This document shows positions 37,621-46,565 of a stretch of DNA of 64,000 nucleotides, one piece after another. The notes beneath the pieces are model-generated. The model was not told the DNA's origin. It worked only from the letters and a program-made list of their open reading frames with translations, and searched no databases. The position numbers and the translations under genes are program-made. This stretch comes from Acidobacteriota bacterium (GTDB lineage Bacteria; Acidobacteriota; Holophagae; Acanthopleuribacterales; Acanthopleuribacteraceae): contig JAGQSC010000019.1 of assembly GCA_020439745.1 (NCBI GenBank), positions 124,001 through 188,000 on the forward strand, written 5' to 3'. Positions within the stretch are counted from its first letter, which is position 1, and every line of letters starts with the position of its first letter.

Positions 37621-39693
37621 GTGTCACCAAAACGAATACTCATTGTGGATGACAATGAGTTAAACAGAGAGATCTTGTACCATCACCTAAGTGCCGCTGG
37701 ATACAACGCGGTCACTGCTGACAGCGGTTTGGAAGCCATTCGCTTAGCGGACGAGAAACGGGTCGATTTGATGCTGTTGGACGTGATGATGCCCGAGATG
37801 GACGGATTCGAAACCCTGCATCGCATCCGCGAGAAACACCCGCTTTCGGAATTGCCGGTGATCATGATCACCGCTCTGTCACAGAGCAAAGACATTATCA
37901 AAGCGCTTTCCATGGGTGCCAACGATTACATTGCCAAGCCTATTGACACCGCTGTAGCTTTGGCGCGCATTCGAACGCAGCTCCACCTGCTTGAATCGGA
38001 ACAGGCTCTCAGGGAAAGCCAGGAACGCTATGCCCTGGCTTCTGAAGGAGCCAATGACGGCCTGTGGGACTGGAATCTGAAAACCCAAGAAATTTACCTT
38101 TCGCCGCGCTGGAAAGCCATGATGGGGTTTTCAGACGAACATGTTTGCGATGCAGATGCCAGTTGGTTCGAACGCATACACCCCGATGATCGCGCCCGTG
38201 TACAATCCGACTTGCGCCGGCACTTAGAAGGTGAATGTGAGAATTTTGCCTCCGAATACCGCATCCTTCATGCAGAAGGTACCTACATCTGGGTATTTTG
38301 TAGGGGACTAGCGGTTCGCGACGCCCAGGGTACACCTTACCGAATGGCCGGTTCACAAACGGACATCACCAACCACGGCATGCACGACGCATTGACTGGG
38401 CTGCCCAAACGGTCGCTGTTCCTTCACAGTCTCACGCGGGCGGTAAATCACCAAGGCAAGTTCGACGCGCACTACGCGGTACTCTATTTGGATCTGGACC
38501 GATTCAAGATGATCAACGACAACTTCGGCCACCAGGTGGGTGACGATGTGCTGATTGAGGTCGGTCGACGCCTGGACGCCTGTATTGATGCGCGCGATAC
38601 ACTGGCCCGATTGGAAGGCGACGATTTCGCGATATTACATCGAGAGATGCCAGAATTGGACGATGCGTTGGCCCTGGCACACAAGATCCAAGCCCATATC
38701 GCCGAGCCGCAGCATGTCAATGGTCGCGACATAGCCATGGAAGTAAGCATAGGCATAGCCTACGGAGGGTCTCATGGTGATGATGCGGAAGTCCTATTGC
38801 GCAACGCACATATCGCTCTTTTCCACGCCAAGAAGATGGGTAGCGGCTCCATCAACATCTATGATGCCGAGATGCATCAAGAGGCAGTCCGCCGTCTTAG
38901 GCTGGAATCCAACTTGCGCAAGGCGGTCCGCAACTGCGATTTCAGTCTTTGTTTTCAGCCACAGGTTGAACTGAAGACGCGAGAACTAACCGGTCTCGAA
39001 GCCTTGATTCGTTGGACGGACCCCGAGTTGGGCGTTGTCCCACCTTCTGATTTCATTCCTGCAGCCGAAGAATTGGGCCTGATTGGATCCATTGGAGACT
39101 GGGTTCTTGAGCAGGTGATATCGGAAGCCAAGCGTTGGCAAGCCGAAGGACTGGATCCGATTAGAGTTGCCATCAATATCTCACCCAAGCAATTCTCGCA
39201 ATTCGATATGGTGGATCGATTGTCACATGTCCTCAGCAAACACGCTTTTGAACCCAAATACCTTGAAATCGAAATCACGGAATCAGTATTGATGGATCAC
39301 AGCGATCTTGCGGTAGAAACCTTAAATGCCATTCACCGCATGGGATGTCGCATCAGTATTGACGACTTCGGAACAGGCTACTCGTCGCTTGGTTACCTTA
39401 AGAGGTTTCCGATTGACTGCATCAAGATCGACCGTTCGTTTGTTCGAGAGATCAATGTAAACCCGGACGATGCCGCCATTACCTCGGCCATCGTAGCCAT
39501 TGCGCACAACCTGAAGATGTGCGTCATCGCAGAAGGTGTTGAGCACGAAGATCATGTGCAACACCTTCTGGACATTGGTTGCGAGGAGGCCCAGGGCAAT
39601 TACTTCGCCTCACCACTTACTGCCATTGAGACGCGCCGTTTCTTAGCGAACCTGAAGCAGCAATCAACGAACAACATGCGAGTTGTCGGCTGA
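37621..39693 (+). CDS. Response regulator with PAS, degenerate GGDEF and EAL domains
   Basis: The receiver domain (about 1-120) has the acidic pair DD (10-11) and phosphoacceptor Asp54 in LLDVMMPEMDG. A PAS domain (about 135-250: LWDWNLKTQEIYLSPRW, WVFCRGLAV) is followed by GGDEF (about 255-420; DLDRFKMINDNFGHQVGDD) whose signature reads LEGDDF instead of GGDEF. The EAL domain (about 430-680) keeps EALIRW, INISPKQF, EIEITES, DDFGTGYSSL, KIDRSF and AEGVEHEDH. The likely activity is therefore phosphorylation-controlled c-di-GMP hydrolysis, with the GGDEF part perhaps a GTP-binding regulator. The start is the GTG at 37621 behind GGGG; a GTG at 37588 would add 11 residues. The 3' end overlaps the convergent transglutaminase gene by 30 nt. 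Confidence 0.92.
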   Translation: MSPKRILIVDDNELNREILYHHLSAAGYNAVTADSGLEAIRLADEKRVDLMLLDVMMPEMDGFETLHRIREKHPLSELPVIMITALSQSKDIIKALSMGANDYIAKPIDTAVALARIRTQLHLLESEQALRESQERYALASEGANDGLWDWNLKTQEIYLSPRWKAMMGFSDEHVCDADASWFERIHPDDRARVQSDLRRHLEGECENFASEYRILHAEGTYIWVFCRGLAVRDAQGTPYRMAGSQTDITNHGMHDALTGLPKRSLFLHSLTRAVNHQGKFDAHYAVLYLDLDRFKMINDNFGHQVGDDVLIEVGRRLDACIDARDTLARLEGDDFAILHREMPELDDALALAHKIQAHIAEPQHVNGRDIAMEVSIGIAYGGSHGDDAEVLLRNAHIALFHAKKMGSGSINIYDAEMHQEAVRRLRLESNLRKAVRNCDFSLCFQPQVELKTRELTGLEALIRWTDPELGVVPPSDFIPAAEELGLIGSIGDWVLEQVISEAKRWQAEGLDPIRVAINISPKQFSQFDMVDRLSHVLSKHAFEPKYLEIEITESVLMDHSDLAVETLNAIHRMGCRISIDDFGTGYSSLGYLKRFPIDCIKIDRSFVREINVNPDDAAITSAIVAIAHNLKMCVIAEGVEHEDHVQHLLDIGCEEAQGNYFASPLTAIETRRFLANLKQQSTNNMRVVG

Positions 39694-40638
39694 CCGAACC
39701 GCAAAGAAATGATGTGAGTCGTACATGAGTTCGCGTTCGTAGGTATGTTTACCGGGATCGCTAACGGTTGGGTCAAAAATGACACCCTCATATTCACACC
39801 ACGCATGTCCTGCGCGTTTACCGTCGCCATTTCTCTTGATGTACCCCACAACCACACGCGTTGATATGCCGTAGGTCTCAGCAATTGCCTGAAAGAGATT
39901 GGCAAAATCTTCACAATCACCGGTCTTGCTGAGCAAGGTCTCCAGCGGTAACTGCCAGAAATCTTCTGCATAAGGTTCCACCACCGGCTGAATTTCCTTG
40001 CGTATGGCTTTGTCTAGTCGCTTCAACCGCTCCATCGCATCTGCCTCGGACGACATGAAACGCACCCATTTCTTTGGCAGGTACTTAGCTAATGACTCAG
40101 CGTCAATGAAGTCGCGTCTGTCATTCCAACGGGCATCCAGCCTTCGATCAAAGCAAAGCGACGCTACGGGCACATGTTCCACAATCAAGAGTTGGTAGAT
40201 ACCCGATGGGTCCGTGGTACTTAACTTCAAATCGAACGACCCATCCAAGGCATCAACAATAGCCAAAAATGAGGCATGTTCAATGGGATTGGAAAAGGTC
40301 ATCAAACTAAACGCAGAATGCGCATGTGTTCTCAGATAGAGGGTACTAATGAATTGGGCAAGCTGGGACGGCGTCGCTCGAACAATCACTTCAGGCACTT
40401 CGCCCCGGGTGCTCTGTTCCAATTGCACGGCACGATCCACGATCATTCGCCCAGACCCAAGCTCTTCGGTGAGCGGACGCAGAAACGAAAGGGGTGCCAA
40501 TCTCGGGTCTTCGCTTGACTGCTCGACGATCATTAGTGCCGAGACAATCACCGCGCGCAGATCTCCCTCTGCTAGGTTCAGGTCGCGCACTTGGCCAAAG
40601 ACCAAGGTGCAGCATGCACTCAGCCACAACATGCGCAT
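39664..40638 (-). CDS. Secreted transglutaminase-like protein
   Basis: A signal peptide (MRMLWLSACCTLVFGQV) leads a 324-residue protein. The C-terminal third has the transglutaminase-like triad: Cys in KTGDCEDFANLFQAIAE, His in AGHAWCEYEG and Asp in IFDPTVSDP. Such bacterial proteins act as cysteine peptidases or amide-forming enzymes in the envelope. The ATG at 40638 is chosen because AGGAG lies 5 nt upstream; the GTG at 40659 is upstream of that site. It lies 56 nt after ychF on the same strand. Its 3' end overlaps the c-di-GMP gene by 30 nt, so antisense transcription could link the two. Confidence 0.82.
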   Translation of the reverse strand: MRMLWLSACCTLVFGQVRDLNLAEGDLRAVIVSALMIVEQSSEDPRLAPLSFLRPLTEELGSGRMIVDRAVQLEQSTRGEVPEVIVRATPSQLAQFISTLYLRTHAHSAFSLMTFSNPIEHASFLAIVDALDGSFDLKLSTTDPSGIYQLLIVEHVPVASLCFDRRLDARWNDRRDFIDAESLAKYLPKKWVRFMSSEADAMERLKRLDKAIRKEIQPVVEPYAEDFWQLPLETLLSKTGDCEDFANLFQAIAETYGISTRVVVGYIKRNGDGKRAGHAWCEYEGVIFDPTVSDPGKHTYERELMYDSHHFFAVRSADNSHVVR

Positions 40639-40694
40639 AGGCACTCCTGCATCACGCACTTGTACCTATCTTATCGGATTAGAGGTAGAAAACG

Positions 40695-41780
40695 TTAGAC
40701 GTTAAACCGAAAATGCATGATGTCGCCATCAGCAACCACGTATTCTTTACCTTCCAAACGCATCAGTCCTCGCGCCTTAATCTCCGCTTCCGAACCACAT
40801 TGTTCCAGGTCTTCCAGAGTGTAGACTTCAGCTCGAATGAACCCTTTTTCAAAGTCAGTGTGAATGACACCCGCAGCCTCGGGCGCTTTGGTCCCCTTGG
40901 TAATGGTCCATGCGCGTATCTCCTTGGGTCCAGCTGTGAAATAACTCTGAAGCCCCAAGAGTTGATAGGCTTCCCGTGCCAATGCATCAAGACCCGATTC
41001 TGCCAAGCCCAGCTCTGCCAGGAATTCTTTGGATTCCGTCGCATCTAGCTCGGTAAGCTCTTCCTCAATCCGACCGCAAATAGACACCACACCCGCGCCG
41101 TGGCCAGCGGCATAATCCCTCACTTTGGTTAGATGAGGATTGTCTGCACCAATATCCGTTTCGTGAAGATTGGCCAAAAAAAGCACCGGTTTCATGGAAA
41201 GCAGAAACAAGGGACGCAGCAAGGTGCGTTCTTCATCAGTCCACTCCAAATTTCCCAACCATCGCCCCTGGTCCAACAGCGTCTTCACGCGACCAAGCAG
41301 TTCACGCTCTTGTTTGAACCCGGGCTCATTGCGCTTTGCGATGCGCGCCTCGCGTTTCGTAATGGCATCCATATCCGCGAGAATCAATTCCACTTCAATG
41401 GTCTCAATGTCTCGTATGGGATCCACGCCACCTTCGACGTGTACCACATCTTCATCCTCAAAGCAGCGCACCACATGCAAAATGGCGTCTACCTCTCGGA
41501 TGTGGCCCAAGAACTGGTTACCCAGCCCTTCACCCTGACTAGCACCGCGCACCAATCCAGCGATATCCACCACTTCCAATACGGCTGGGATGATTTTCTC
41601 GGTAGGTCTTTTGGCTGCAATTCGATGCAGACGTGCATCAGGCACGGCTACGACGCCCATATTCGGCTCAATCGTGCAAAACGGATAGTTTGCACTTTGT
41701 GCTTTGCCCGAACTCAACGCATTAAAGATGGTCGATTTGCCCACGTTCGGTAAGCCGACAATTCCCGCTGAAAGACCCAC
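40695..41780 (-). CDS. ychF: Redox-regulated ATPase YchF (OLA1 family)
   Basis: YchF is a ribosome-associated ATP-preferring P-loop protein of the Obg group. The 361-residue product is standard in size. It shows [14 protein letters not shown] (P-loop), [38 protein letters not shown], the YchF-specific base-recognition motif NLHE, and a C-terminal TGS domain ([13 protein letters not shown] ... [31 protein letters not shown]). It lies 52 nt after hutI on the same strand and probably can be transcribed with it. Confidence 0.97.
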   Translation of the reverse strand: MGLSAGIVGLPNVGKSTIFNALSSGKAQSANYPFCTIEPNMGVVAVPDARLHRIAAKRPTEKIIPAVLEVVDIAGLVRGASQGEGLGNQFLGHIREVDAILHVVRCFEDEDVVHVEGGVDPIRDIETIEVELILADMDAITKREARIAKRNEPGFKQERELLGRVKTLLDQGRWLGNLEWTDEERTLLRPLFLLSMKPVLFLANLHETDIGADNPHLTKVRDYAAGHGAGVVSICGRIEEELTELDATESKEFLAELGLAESGLDALAREAYQLLGLQSYFTAGPKEIRAWTITKGTKAPEAAGVIHTDFEKGFIRAEVYTLEDLEQCGSEAEIKARGLMRLEGKEYVVADGDIMHFRFNV

Positions 41781-41832
41781 AACCGCCTCCTCTGGCGCAA
41801 AGCTGGCATTCTAGCGGAAATTCAGCGGCCTG

Positions 41833-43089
41833 TCATTCGGGGCGCCTAATCTGGCGTTGCCATACCGCCCAACTACCTGCCTTCATGACGTGACAGACAT
41901 GATTGATCCCCCAGTAATAAACTAAGTTCACGGCGTCTTCCACATCCAGGATTGCGATATCGGCAAGCTTCCCGGGCTCCAATGAACCAACGCGATGTGC
42001 CTCGTGGATGGCTGCAGCTGCATTGAGCGTGGTCCCGACTAACGTCTCCTCAAAGGTCATGCCCATATTCATACAGGCCAACGCCATCATCAATGCTTGG
42101 GAGCATGTATGACTGGAACCGGGATTGAAGTCGGTACTCAGCGCAATGGCGCAGCCCGCTTCTTTGAATGCCTTGGCGTCAGCATAGTTACCTCGAAGGA
42201 AGAAACTAGTACCCGGTAACAAGGTCGCAATCACACCGGCATCCGCCATCTTCTTCATGTCAGACTTGCTGGCATATACCACGTGATCGGCGCTGACCGC
42301 ACCCAGATCAGCTGCCAGTCCAGCACCACCCATGTGCACCAGCTCGTCGGCATGAAAACGCAAACCGAAGCCGTGTTCTGCCGCCGCCTGCATGTGCAGG
42401 CGAGTCGCTTCTAATTCGAAGACGCCACGCTCACAAAAAATGTCCACGTAGCGAACGTCACCGCGACGCTTGATCTCGGGCAACATGTCCCGATTGAGGA
42501 ATGCGACGTAAGCCATGGCATCGCCTTTGTATTCTTTGGGTACTTCGTGGGCACCCATAAACGTCTGGACCATGTCCACGGGATGACTAGCTGACAGGTC
42601 ACGCATCACATTCAACTGTTTCAATTCCGTATCATGATCCAATCCATAGCCTGACTTGGCCTCGATGGTGGTGACCCCGTGGAGCAACATTTGGTCAAGC
42701 ACACGTGTGGCGCGTCGACGCAGGTCACTTTCGTCTGCCTGACGAGTCGCTCGTACGGTGGCATGAATGCCGCCGCCACCCTGGGCAATAGACACATAGG
42801 TCTCACCATGGAGGCGACGATTAAATTCGTCAGCTCGGTTCCCGGCAAACACGAGATGCGTATGTGGATCGACCAGTCCCGGAATGGCAGTTTTGCCTGA
42901 CATGTCTAAGATCTGGTTGGGCTCTCTACAACGCTCATGCACCTCTTGGGACGTGCCAATATCCACAATCACGTCACCTTCCACCATGATGGCGCCGTCG
43001 CGCCAATGGAGCAATTGAGGTGTTCCTACGATGGCCTGTTGTCCTTTGGGTGTTGCGATGTGGGCGAAATGATCAAGCAGAAGCCGCAT
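41833..43089 (-). CDS. hutI: Imidazolonepropionase HutI
   Basis: HutI opens the imidazolone ring in histidine breakdown. The 418-residue amidohydrolase has the metal motif VDPHTHLVFAG, the substrate loop EFNRRLHGETYVSIAQGGGGI, HGVTTIEAKSGYGL, the His in MGAHEVP, FHADE and the Asp in STDFNPGSSHT. All catalytic features are present. The ATG overlaps the stop of the DivIVA-domain gene (TGATG), so the two are coupled. No hutH, hutU, hutG or hutF is nearby, which leaves the rest of the pathway elsewhere. Confidence 0.95.
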   Translation of the reverse strand: MRLLLDHFAHIATPKGQQAIVGTPQLLHWRDGAIMVEGDVIVDIGTSQEVHERCREPNQILDMSGKTAIPGLVDPHTHLVFAGNRADEFNRRLHGETYVSIAQGGGGIHATVRATRQADESDLRRRATRVLDQMLLHGVTTIEAKSGYGLDHDTELKQLNVMRDLSASHPVDMVQTFMGAHEVPKEYKGDAMAYVAFLNRDMLPEIKRRGDVRYVDIFCERGVFELEATRLHMQAAAEHGFGLRFHADELVHMGGAGLAADLGAVSADHVVYASKSDMKKMADAGVIATLLPGTSFFLRGNYADAKAFKEAGCAIALSTDFNPGSSHTCSQALMMALACMNMGMTFEETLVGTTLNAAAAIHEAHRVGSLEPGKLADIAILDVEDAVNLVYYWGINHVCHVMKAGSWAVWQRQIRRPE

Positions 43090-43616
43090 CAGGCTTCTTT
43101 CCGGGGTCGCTCTACCGGTACGGGTCGCGAGGATTCGTTGCTGAAACTTCTGAGCTTGTCGGACTCGTGAGCCATGTGTCGTTCTGCTTCCACAAAATGC
43201 GTAAATCGGGCCACCATCATCTCAACTTCAGCCAGCATGTCATTGCGCACACGGCGAATTTCCTGAACCTGCCGGGCAACCTTGTCCACTTCCTTCTTGG
43301 CATGTTCAAACAGTCCCTCCGCCTTCAATTGGCCCTCACGAACTGTGAGTTCGGCTTCCTTGATTGCGTTCTCGTGAATCTCACGCTTGATTTGCTGAGC
43401 TGATATCAGGGTATCCTTCAGGATCTTGTCGCGATCTTCCATATCGCGAACCCTGGCCCGTAACACGGAAAGTTCTTTTGACATTTCATGGTTTTGTTCT
43501 AGAAGCGTGGCGAATTCTTCGGACAAAAGATAGAGAAAGTGTTTCACTTCTTGCGGGTCGAGACCCCGCATTTTGGACGCAAATTCCTGATTCTGAATCT
43601 CAAGTGGGGTAATCAT
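43089..43616 (-). CDS. DivIVA-domain coiled-coil protein
   Basis: The first 35 residues (MITPLEIQNQEFASKMRGLDPQEVKHFLY) match the DivIVA membrane-curvature-binding N-terminal motif. The rest of the 175-residue protein is heptad-rich coiled coil (LLEQNHEMSKELSVLRARV, ELTVREGQLKAEGLFEHAKKEVDKV), ending in a basic tail. DivIVA proteins mark poles and septa and recruit partners. AAGGTG lies about 4-6 nt before the ATG. Its place downstream of yggT and yggS is the well-known cell-division neighbourhood of Gram-positive and many other bacteria, here extended by hutI. Confidence 0.85.
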   Translation of the reverse strand: MITPLEIQNQEFASKMRGLDPQEVKHFLYLLSEEFATLLEQNHEMSKELSVLRARVRDMEDRDKILKDTLISAQQIKREIHENAIKEAELTVREGQLKAEGLFEHAKKEVDKVARQVQEIRRVRNDMLAEVEMMVARFTHFVEAERHMAHESDKLRSFSNESSRPVPVERPRKEA

Positions 43617-43677
43617 CGTTCACCTTCGGGGAGAAAAAAGGCATAAACCATGATATCACAAGGCGATCGGCCAACCT

Positions 43678-43953
43678 TTATTGGCCAAGGATTATCAACA
43701 ATCGCTCGATCACAAGCACGGAGAAAACTAAGATCACCGGTGCGAAATCAAGATTCCCAACCGTGGTCCTCCCTTGGGTCCATCGGCGGATACGCCTTAG
43801 CGGCGGTTCAATCATTTCTTCGAGAAACACAAACCAGGGTGCATCGCGATCATTCACAAAAAAAGTGGAGACTACGTAGATCACAATCAGGCCCAAATAG
43901 ACATTTACCGCGAGGATTAATACCTTGAAAATAAAAAGCTTAAGCGCAATCAA
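43678..43953 (-). CDS. YggT-family membrane protein
   Basis: This 91-residue protein has two hydrophobic helices (about 5-30 and 70-90) separated by the YggT loop EPPLRRIRRW....GNLDFAPVILV. YggT proteins are small membrane proteins of uncertain role in osmotic tolerance and envelope function. The start overlaps the yggS stop as ATGA. A 61-nt gap separates it from the DivIVA gene downstream. The yggS-yggT-divIVA order is conserved in many phyla. Confidence 0.88.
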   Translation of the reverse strand: MIALKLFIFKVLILAVNVYLGLIVIYVVSTFFVNDRDAPWFVFLEEMIEPPLRRIRRWTQGRTTVGNLDFAPVILVFSVLVIERLLIILGQ

Positions 43954-44651
43954 GCCAATCGCTCCCCAAAGATCTCGGTGCCTATCCTAACGTAATTGGC
44001 ACCCGCCGCAATGGCCCACTCAAAATCTCGTGACATGCCCATGCTCAATCGACCAGGCCACTCAGGATTCTCAGAGCGCAGTGTACTGCGCAGGTTTGCC
44101 AAGTCTTTGAAAAAGCCCAAGGTTTCACCTTCACCCAAATCCAGGGGCGGGATTCCCATCAACCCAATGCAGCTCAAGTGAGGGCAACCGAGTGCTTCCT
44201 TCAATACCACGGCAACGGATTCGGCGGTCATACCGTGTTTATCTGGGTCCATGGCTAGGTTCACCTGTAGGAACACTTCGGGCCGAAAACGCTCTTCCCC
44301 GGCAATTTGATTGATTCGTTGCAAGAGTTTGACGCTGTCAACACTATGGATGTACTGGAAGTGTTTGACACAAGCTCGTACCTTGTTTTTTTGTAGGTGC
44401 CCAACAAAATGCCAATGAATATCTTTGGGTGCGGCCTTGATTTTTGGGACACCCTCTTGAATCTGACTTTCTCCAAAGTGTCGAAGACCCAGATCGTGGG
44501 CCACTTGAACGGCGCGAAGTGGTTGACGCTTGGAAACCGCCACCATGCAGAGATTCTCCCTGTTGCGAAGTGAGTGGCTGAGCGCCGCGTCAATCCGTGA
44601 CTCCACCTGAGTCAATCGGTCCCGCATAGCGCTTTCGGCGACTCTCGCCAT
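43950..44651 (-). CDS. PLP-homeostasis protein YggS (PROSC family)
   Basis: YggS binds pyridoxal phosphate and balances vitamin B6 and amino-acid pools. The 233-residue TIM-barrel protein has the PLP lysine in MVAVSKRQPL, and family motifs HFGESQIQEGVPKI, WHFVGHLQKNKV, IHSVDS, GLMGIPP, SMGMSRDFEWAI and RIGTEIFGER. The ATG at 44651 overlaps the upstream stop (TGATG) and gives a normal N-terminus; the longer frame from 44696 lies inside the upstream gene. It is coupled to both neighbours. Confidence 0.93.
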   Translation of the reverse strand: MARVAESAMRDRLTQVESRIDAALSHSLRNRENLCMVAVSKRQPLRAVQVAHDLGLRHFGESQIQEGVPKIKAAPKDIHWHFVGHLQKNKVRACVKHFQYIHSVDSVKLLQRINQIAGEERFRPEVFLQVNLAMDPDKHGMTAESVAVVLKEALGCPHLSCIGLMGIPPLDLGEGETLGFFKDLANLRSTLRSENPEWPGRLSMGMSRDFEWAIAAGANYVRIGTEIFGERLA

Positions 44652-45370
44652 CAGGTTGTCAGAACTTCCTCTTCGAAGTAGAGGATCCGCTGGCAACTGT
44701 CACACTGGATCACCTTATTATTGTGCCGAATCTTTTCCACCACGTTTTGACGGATATGCACGTTGCAGGCAGAACAAACCGACTTCACACACAAAGCGAG
44801 TCCGATCCCATTTCGCCGATCGGCGATGCGTTGGAATTGCTTCATCAATGCTGCAGGAATCTCAGCTTTCATCTGATCGCGCTCAGAAATACGTTGATTA
44901 AGCTCCGTTTGAATTTCACTTTGCGTGGCTCGAAACGCGGCAAGCGCCTCATCGTATTTACTCTTGGACTCAGCAGCCAGCTGCTCACATTCGGCCGTGT
45001 TGGTTTCAATATCTTCCAGTTCGACCATGCGCTGAGAAATGTCTTCATTGAGACCACTAAGACGTTTGCGTATAGCGTCAATTTCCTTAATCACCGCGTT
45101 GTATTCTTTGCTATTGGTGACATCATTAAGATCCCGCTCGAACTTCTTCGATTTATCGGTCGCCTCTTCAAGTGCGAGCATCTGCGTCTTTTGTGTTGCG
45201 AGTTGCTCTTCCTGGCGGGTCTTCAATTCCGCCATGCGCGCTTCCATGGATTGCCATTCGGTTTCCAATGAACGCACATCTTCGGGAACAAACGACATCA
45301 GCCGTTCCAGTTCAGCCACACGATGCAGGATTTGTTGGTAGTCTCTCAATGACTTCAAAGCTTCGTTCAA
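44651..45370 (-). CDS. Coiled-coil protein with C-terminal C4 zinc ribbon (zf-RING_7)
   Basis: The 239-residue product is almost all helical hairpin (coiled coil of about 180 residues), then a four-Cys zinc ribbon: VCSACNVHI and QCDSCQRIL. This is the architecture of the CT398/zf-RING_7 family, whose members have been linked to type III secretion and flagellar proteins in Chlamydia and Campylobacter relatives but are widespread. The start is the TTG at 45370 (MNEALKSLRDY), 5 nt after GGAGG; upstream codons run through a terminator hairpin. It is the first gene of the yggS-yggT-divIVA-hutI run. Confidence 0.83.
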   Translation of the reverse strand: MNEALKSLRDYQQILHRVAELERLMSFVPEDVRSLETEWQSMEARMAELKTRQEEQLATQKTQMLALEEATDKSKKFERDLNDVTNSKEYNAVIKEIDAIRKRLSGLNEDISQRMVELEDIETNTAECEQLAAESKSKYDEALAAFRATQSEIQTELNQRISERDQMKAEIPAALMKQFQRIADRRNGIGLALCVKSVCSACNVHIRQNVVEKIRHNNKVIQCDSCQRILYFEEEVLTT

Positions 45371-45394
45371 TTCGCCCTCCACGGTCCTAGAAAG

Positions 45395-45419
45395 CAAAAA
45401 AGGTGCGTTTTTCGCACCT
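45395..45419 (-). terminator. Intrinsic terminator after the tRNA gene
   Basis: Leftward reading gives AGGTGCG, loop AAAAA, CGCACCT, then a T-run: a perfect 7-bp stem (45401-45407 with 45413-45419) followed by five or six T. It lies 72 nt downstream of the tRNA and 25 nt upstream of the zinc-ribbon gene's start codon. Confidence 0.85.
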
Positions 45420-45490
45420 CTGGTTGACCGGTAATTTTCCGTGATTCGTGCCGAAGTGGATTGGATCGCATCACAAAGCCTCGAATTTAA

Positions 45491-45567
45491 TGGTGGGCCC
45501 ACCAGGACTCGAACCTGGGACAGCCCGGTTATGAGCCGGGGGCTCTAACCAACTGAGCTATAGGCCC
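45491..45567 (-). tRNA. tRNA with CAU anticodon, probably tRNA-Ile2
   Basis: The 77-nt gene folds as a full cloverleaf. The acceptor is GGGCCTA/TGGGCCC with A73 and an encoded CCA, the D arm is AGCTCAGTTGGTTAGAGC, the anticodon arm is CCCGGCTCATAACCGGG, and the T arm is CCAGGTTCGAGTCCTGG. The anticodon is CAT. The acceptor opening GGGCCTATAG and the GGCTCATAACC anticodon arm look like tRNA-Ile2, in which C34 is changed to lysidine by TilS, more than elongator Met. Elongator Met remains possible. It is not the initiator, since the acceptor is fully paired. Confidence 0.95.
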
Positions 45568-45643
45568 TTGGCGCACGGTACGCGCAAGTCCAGCATTATA
45601 GTACGCGACTTGTGTCAAGTCTAGCCCGTGGATCAGTTTCCAT

Positions 45644-46444
45644 CTAATGCCGCCCCCATTCTGGTTTGAATGCATCGGGCGTCGGTAGGATCTTGAGCCC
45701 CATCGATTGAAATCTAGCGGTGATTCGGTGTGCAAAAGACAAATCCACAAGATGGTATTCACTTAGAAATTTCATCCAGATATCTTGCAGCTCGCCCTGT
45801 GTCAATGACGCACTCAATGCCCACCAAAGGGATGACTCCAACTCGGCACTGGGCCTCGTGACTTTGCGCACAGGTTCAAAAGACTTTCGATGGAAGGGAC
45901 AGGGCCCCAGTTGCTGCAGCGTCTCAAGGTGGCGTGCCGTTCCATATCCCTTGTGAACCGCAAATCCGTAATCCTGAAAGGGAGCCTGCACCATGAGTTG
46001 GTCGCGATAGTTCTTTGCCACAATTGAGGCGGCAGCCACACAGCTCACATGCCGATCACCCTTCACGACCGCATGCGCATAGGCAAGTGTGACTGGCTTA
46101 AGATGGCCGTCAACGATAACCGCGTGGTCTTCTCGGCTTGGAGGCGCCACCAATTCAAACCCGTGAAGACTAGCTTGGGTCACATTCATGAGGTCCACCA
46201 ATAAAGGGTGGACCACAGATACCCTGACTCGAACGGATCTCAACAGTGCGGTGCAAATCCTAGCTCGCTGAGTCGCCGTCATCATTTTCGAGTCTTTTAC
46301 CTCAGAAAACCATGTCTGTTGTTCAGCCCAAGATTGGCGCCACGTCACAGAAGCAACCACGACGGGACCCGCCAAGCACCCCCGTCCCGCCTCATCGATT
46401 CCAGTTCTCCAGTCCTTGAATTCAGCGTCCCTCGAGAACACCAA
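45644..46444 (-). CDS. rnhB: Ribonuclease HII
   Basis: RNase HII cuts RNA in RNA/DNA hybrids, including single ribonucleotides. The DEDD active site is visible: GIDEAGRGCLAGP near the start, IVDGH in the middle and the Asp in SIVAKNYRDQLM. The motif HKGYGTARHLETLQQLGPCPFHRKSF is also typical. I choose the TTG at 46444, 5 nt after GGAGG (266 aa); the open frame continues 85 codons upstream without family similarity. The C-terminus carries about 70 residues beyond the usual end. It is divergent from the DUF3857 gene and 76 nt upstream of the tRNA on the same strand. Confidence 0.9.
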   Translation of the reverse strand: MVFSRDAEFKDWRTGIDEAGRGCLAGPVVVASVTWRQSWAEQQTWFSEVKDSKMMTATQRARICTALLRSVRVRVSVVHPLLVDLMNVTQASLHGFELVAPPSREDHAVIVDGHLKPVTLAYAHAVVKGDRHVSCVAAASIVAKNYRDQLMVQAPFQDYGFAVHKGYGTARHLETLQQLGPCPFHRKSFEPVRKVTRPSAELESSLWWALSASLTQGELQDIWMKFLSEYHLVDLSFAHRITARFQSMGLKILPTPDAFKPEWGRH

Positions 46445-46565
46445 GTACACCTCCAAACCGGATTCCAATTGGGGGAATAGTCGCACAATTGTAGGTGCAC
46501 GCAACCTAATTGACGGCACATTGCGTATGATTCTTGCACCAGGCAACTCATCTGGAGGTGTAACT

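Noticed and set aside
45371-45502. 44-codon N-terminal extension of the zinc-ribbon gene
   Set aside because: It would be translated from within the tRNA 3' end and through the terminator; a GGAGG sits 5 nt before the chosen TTG.
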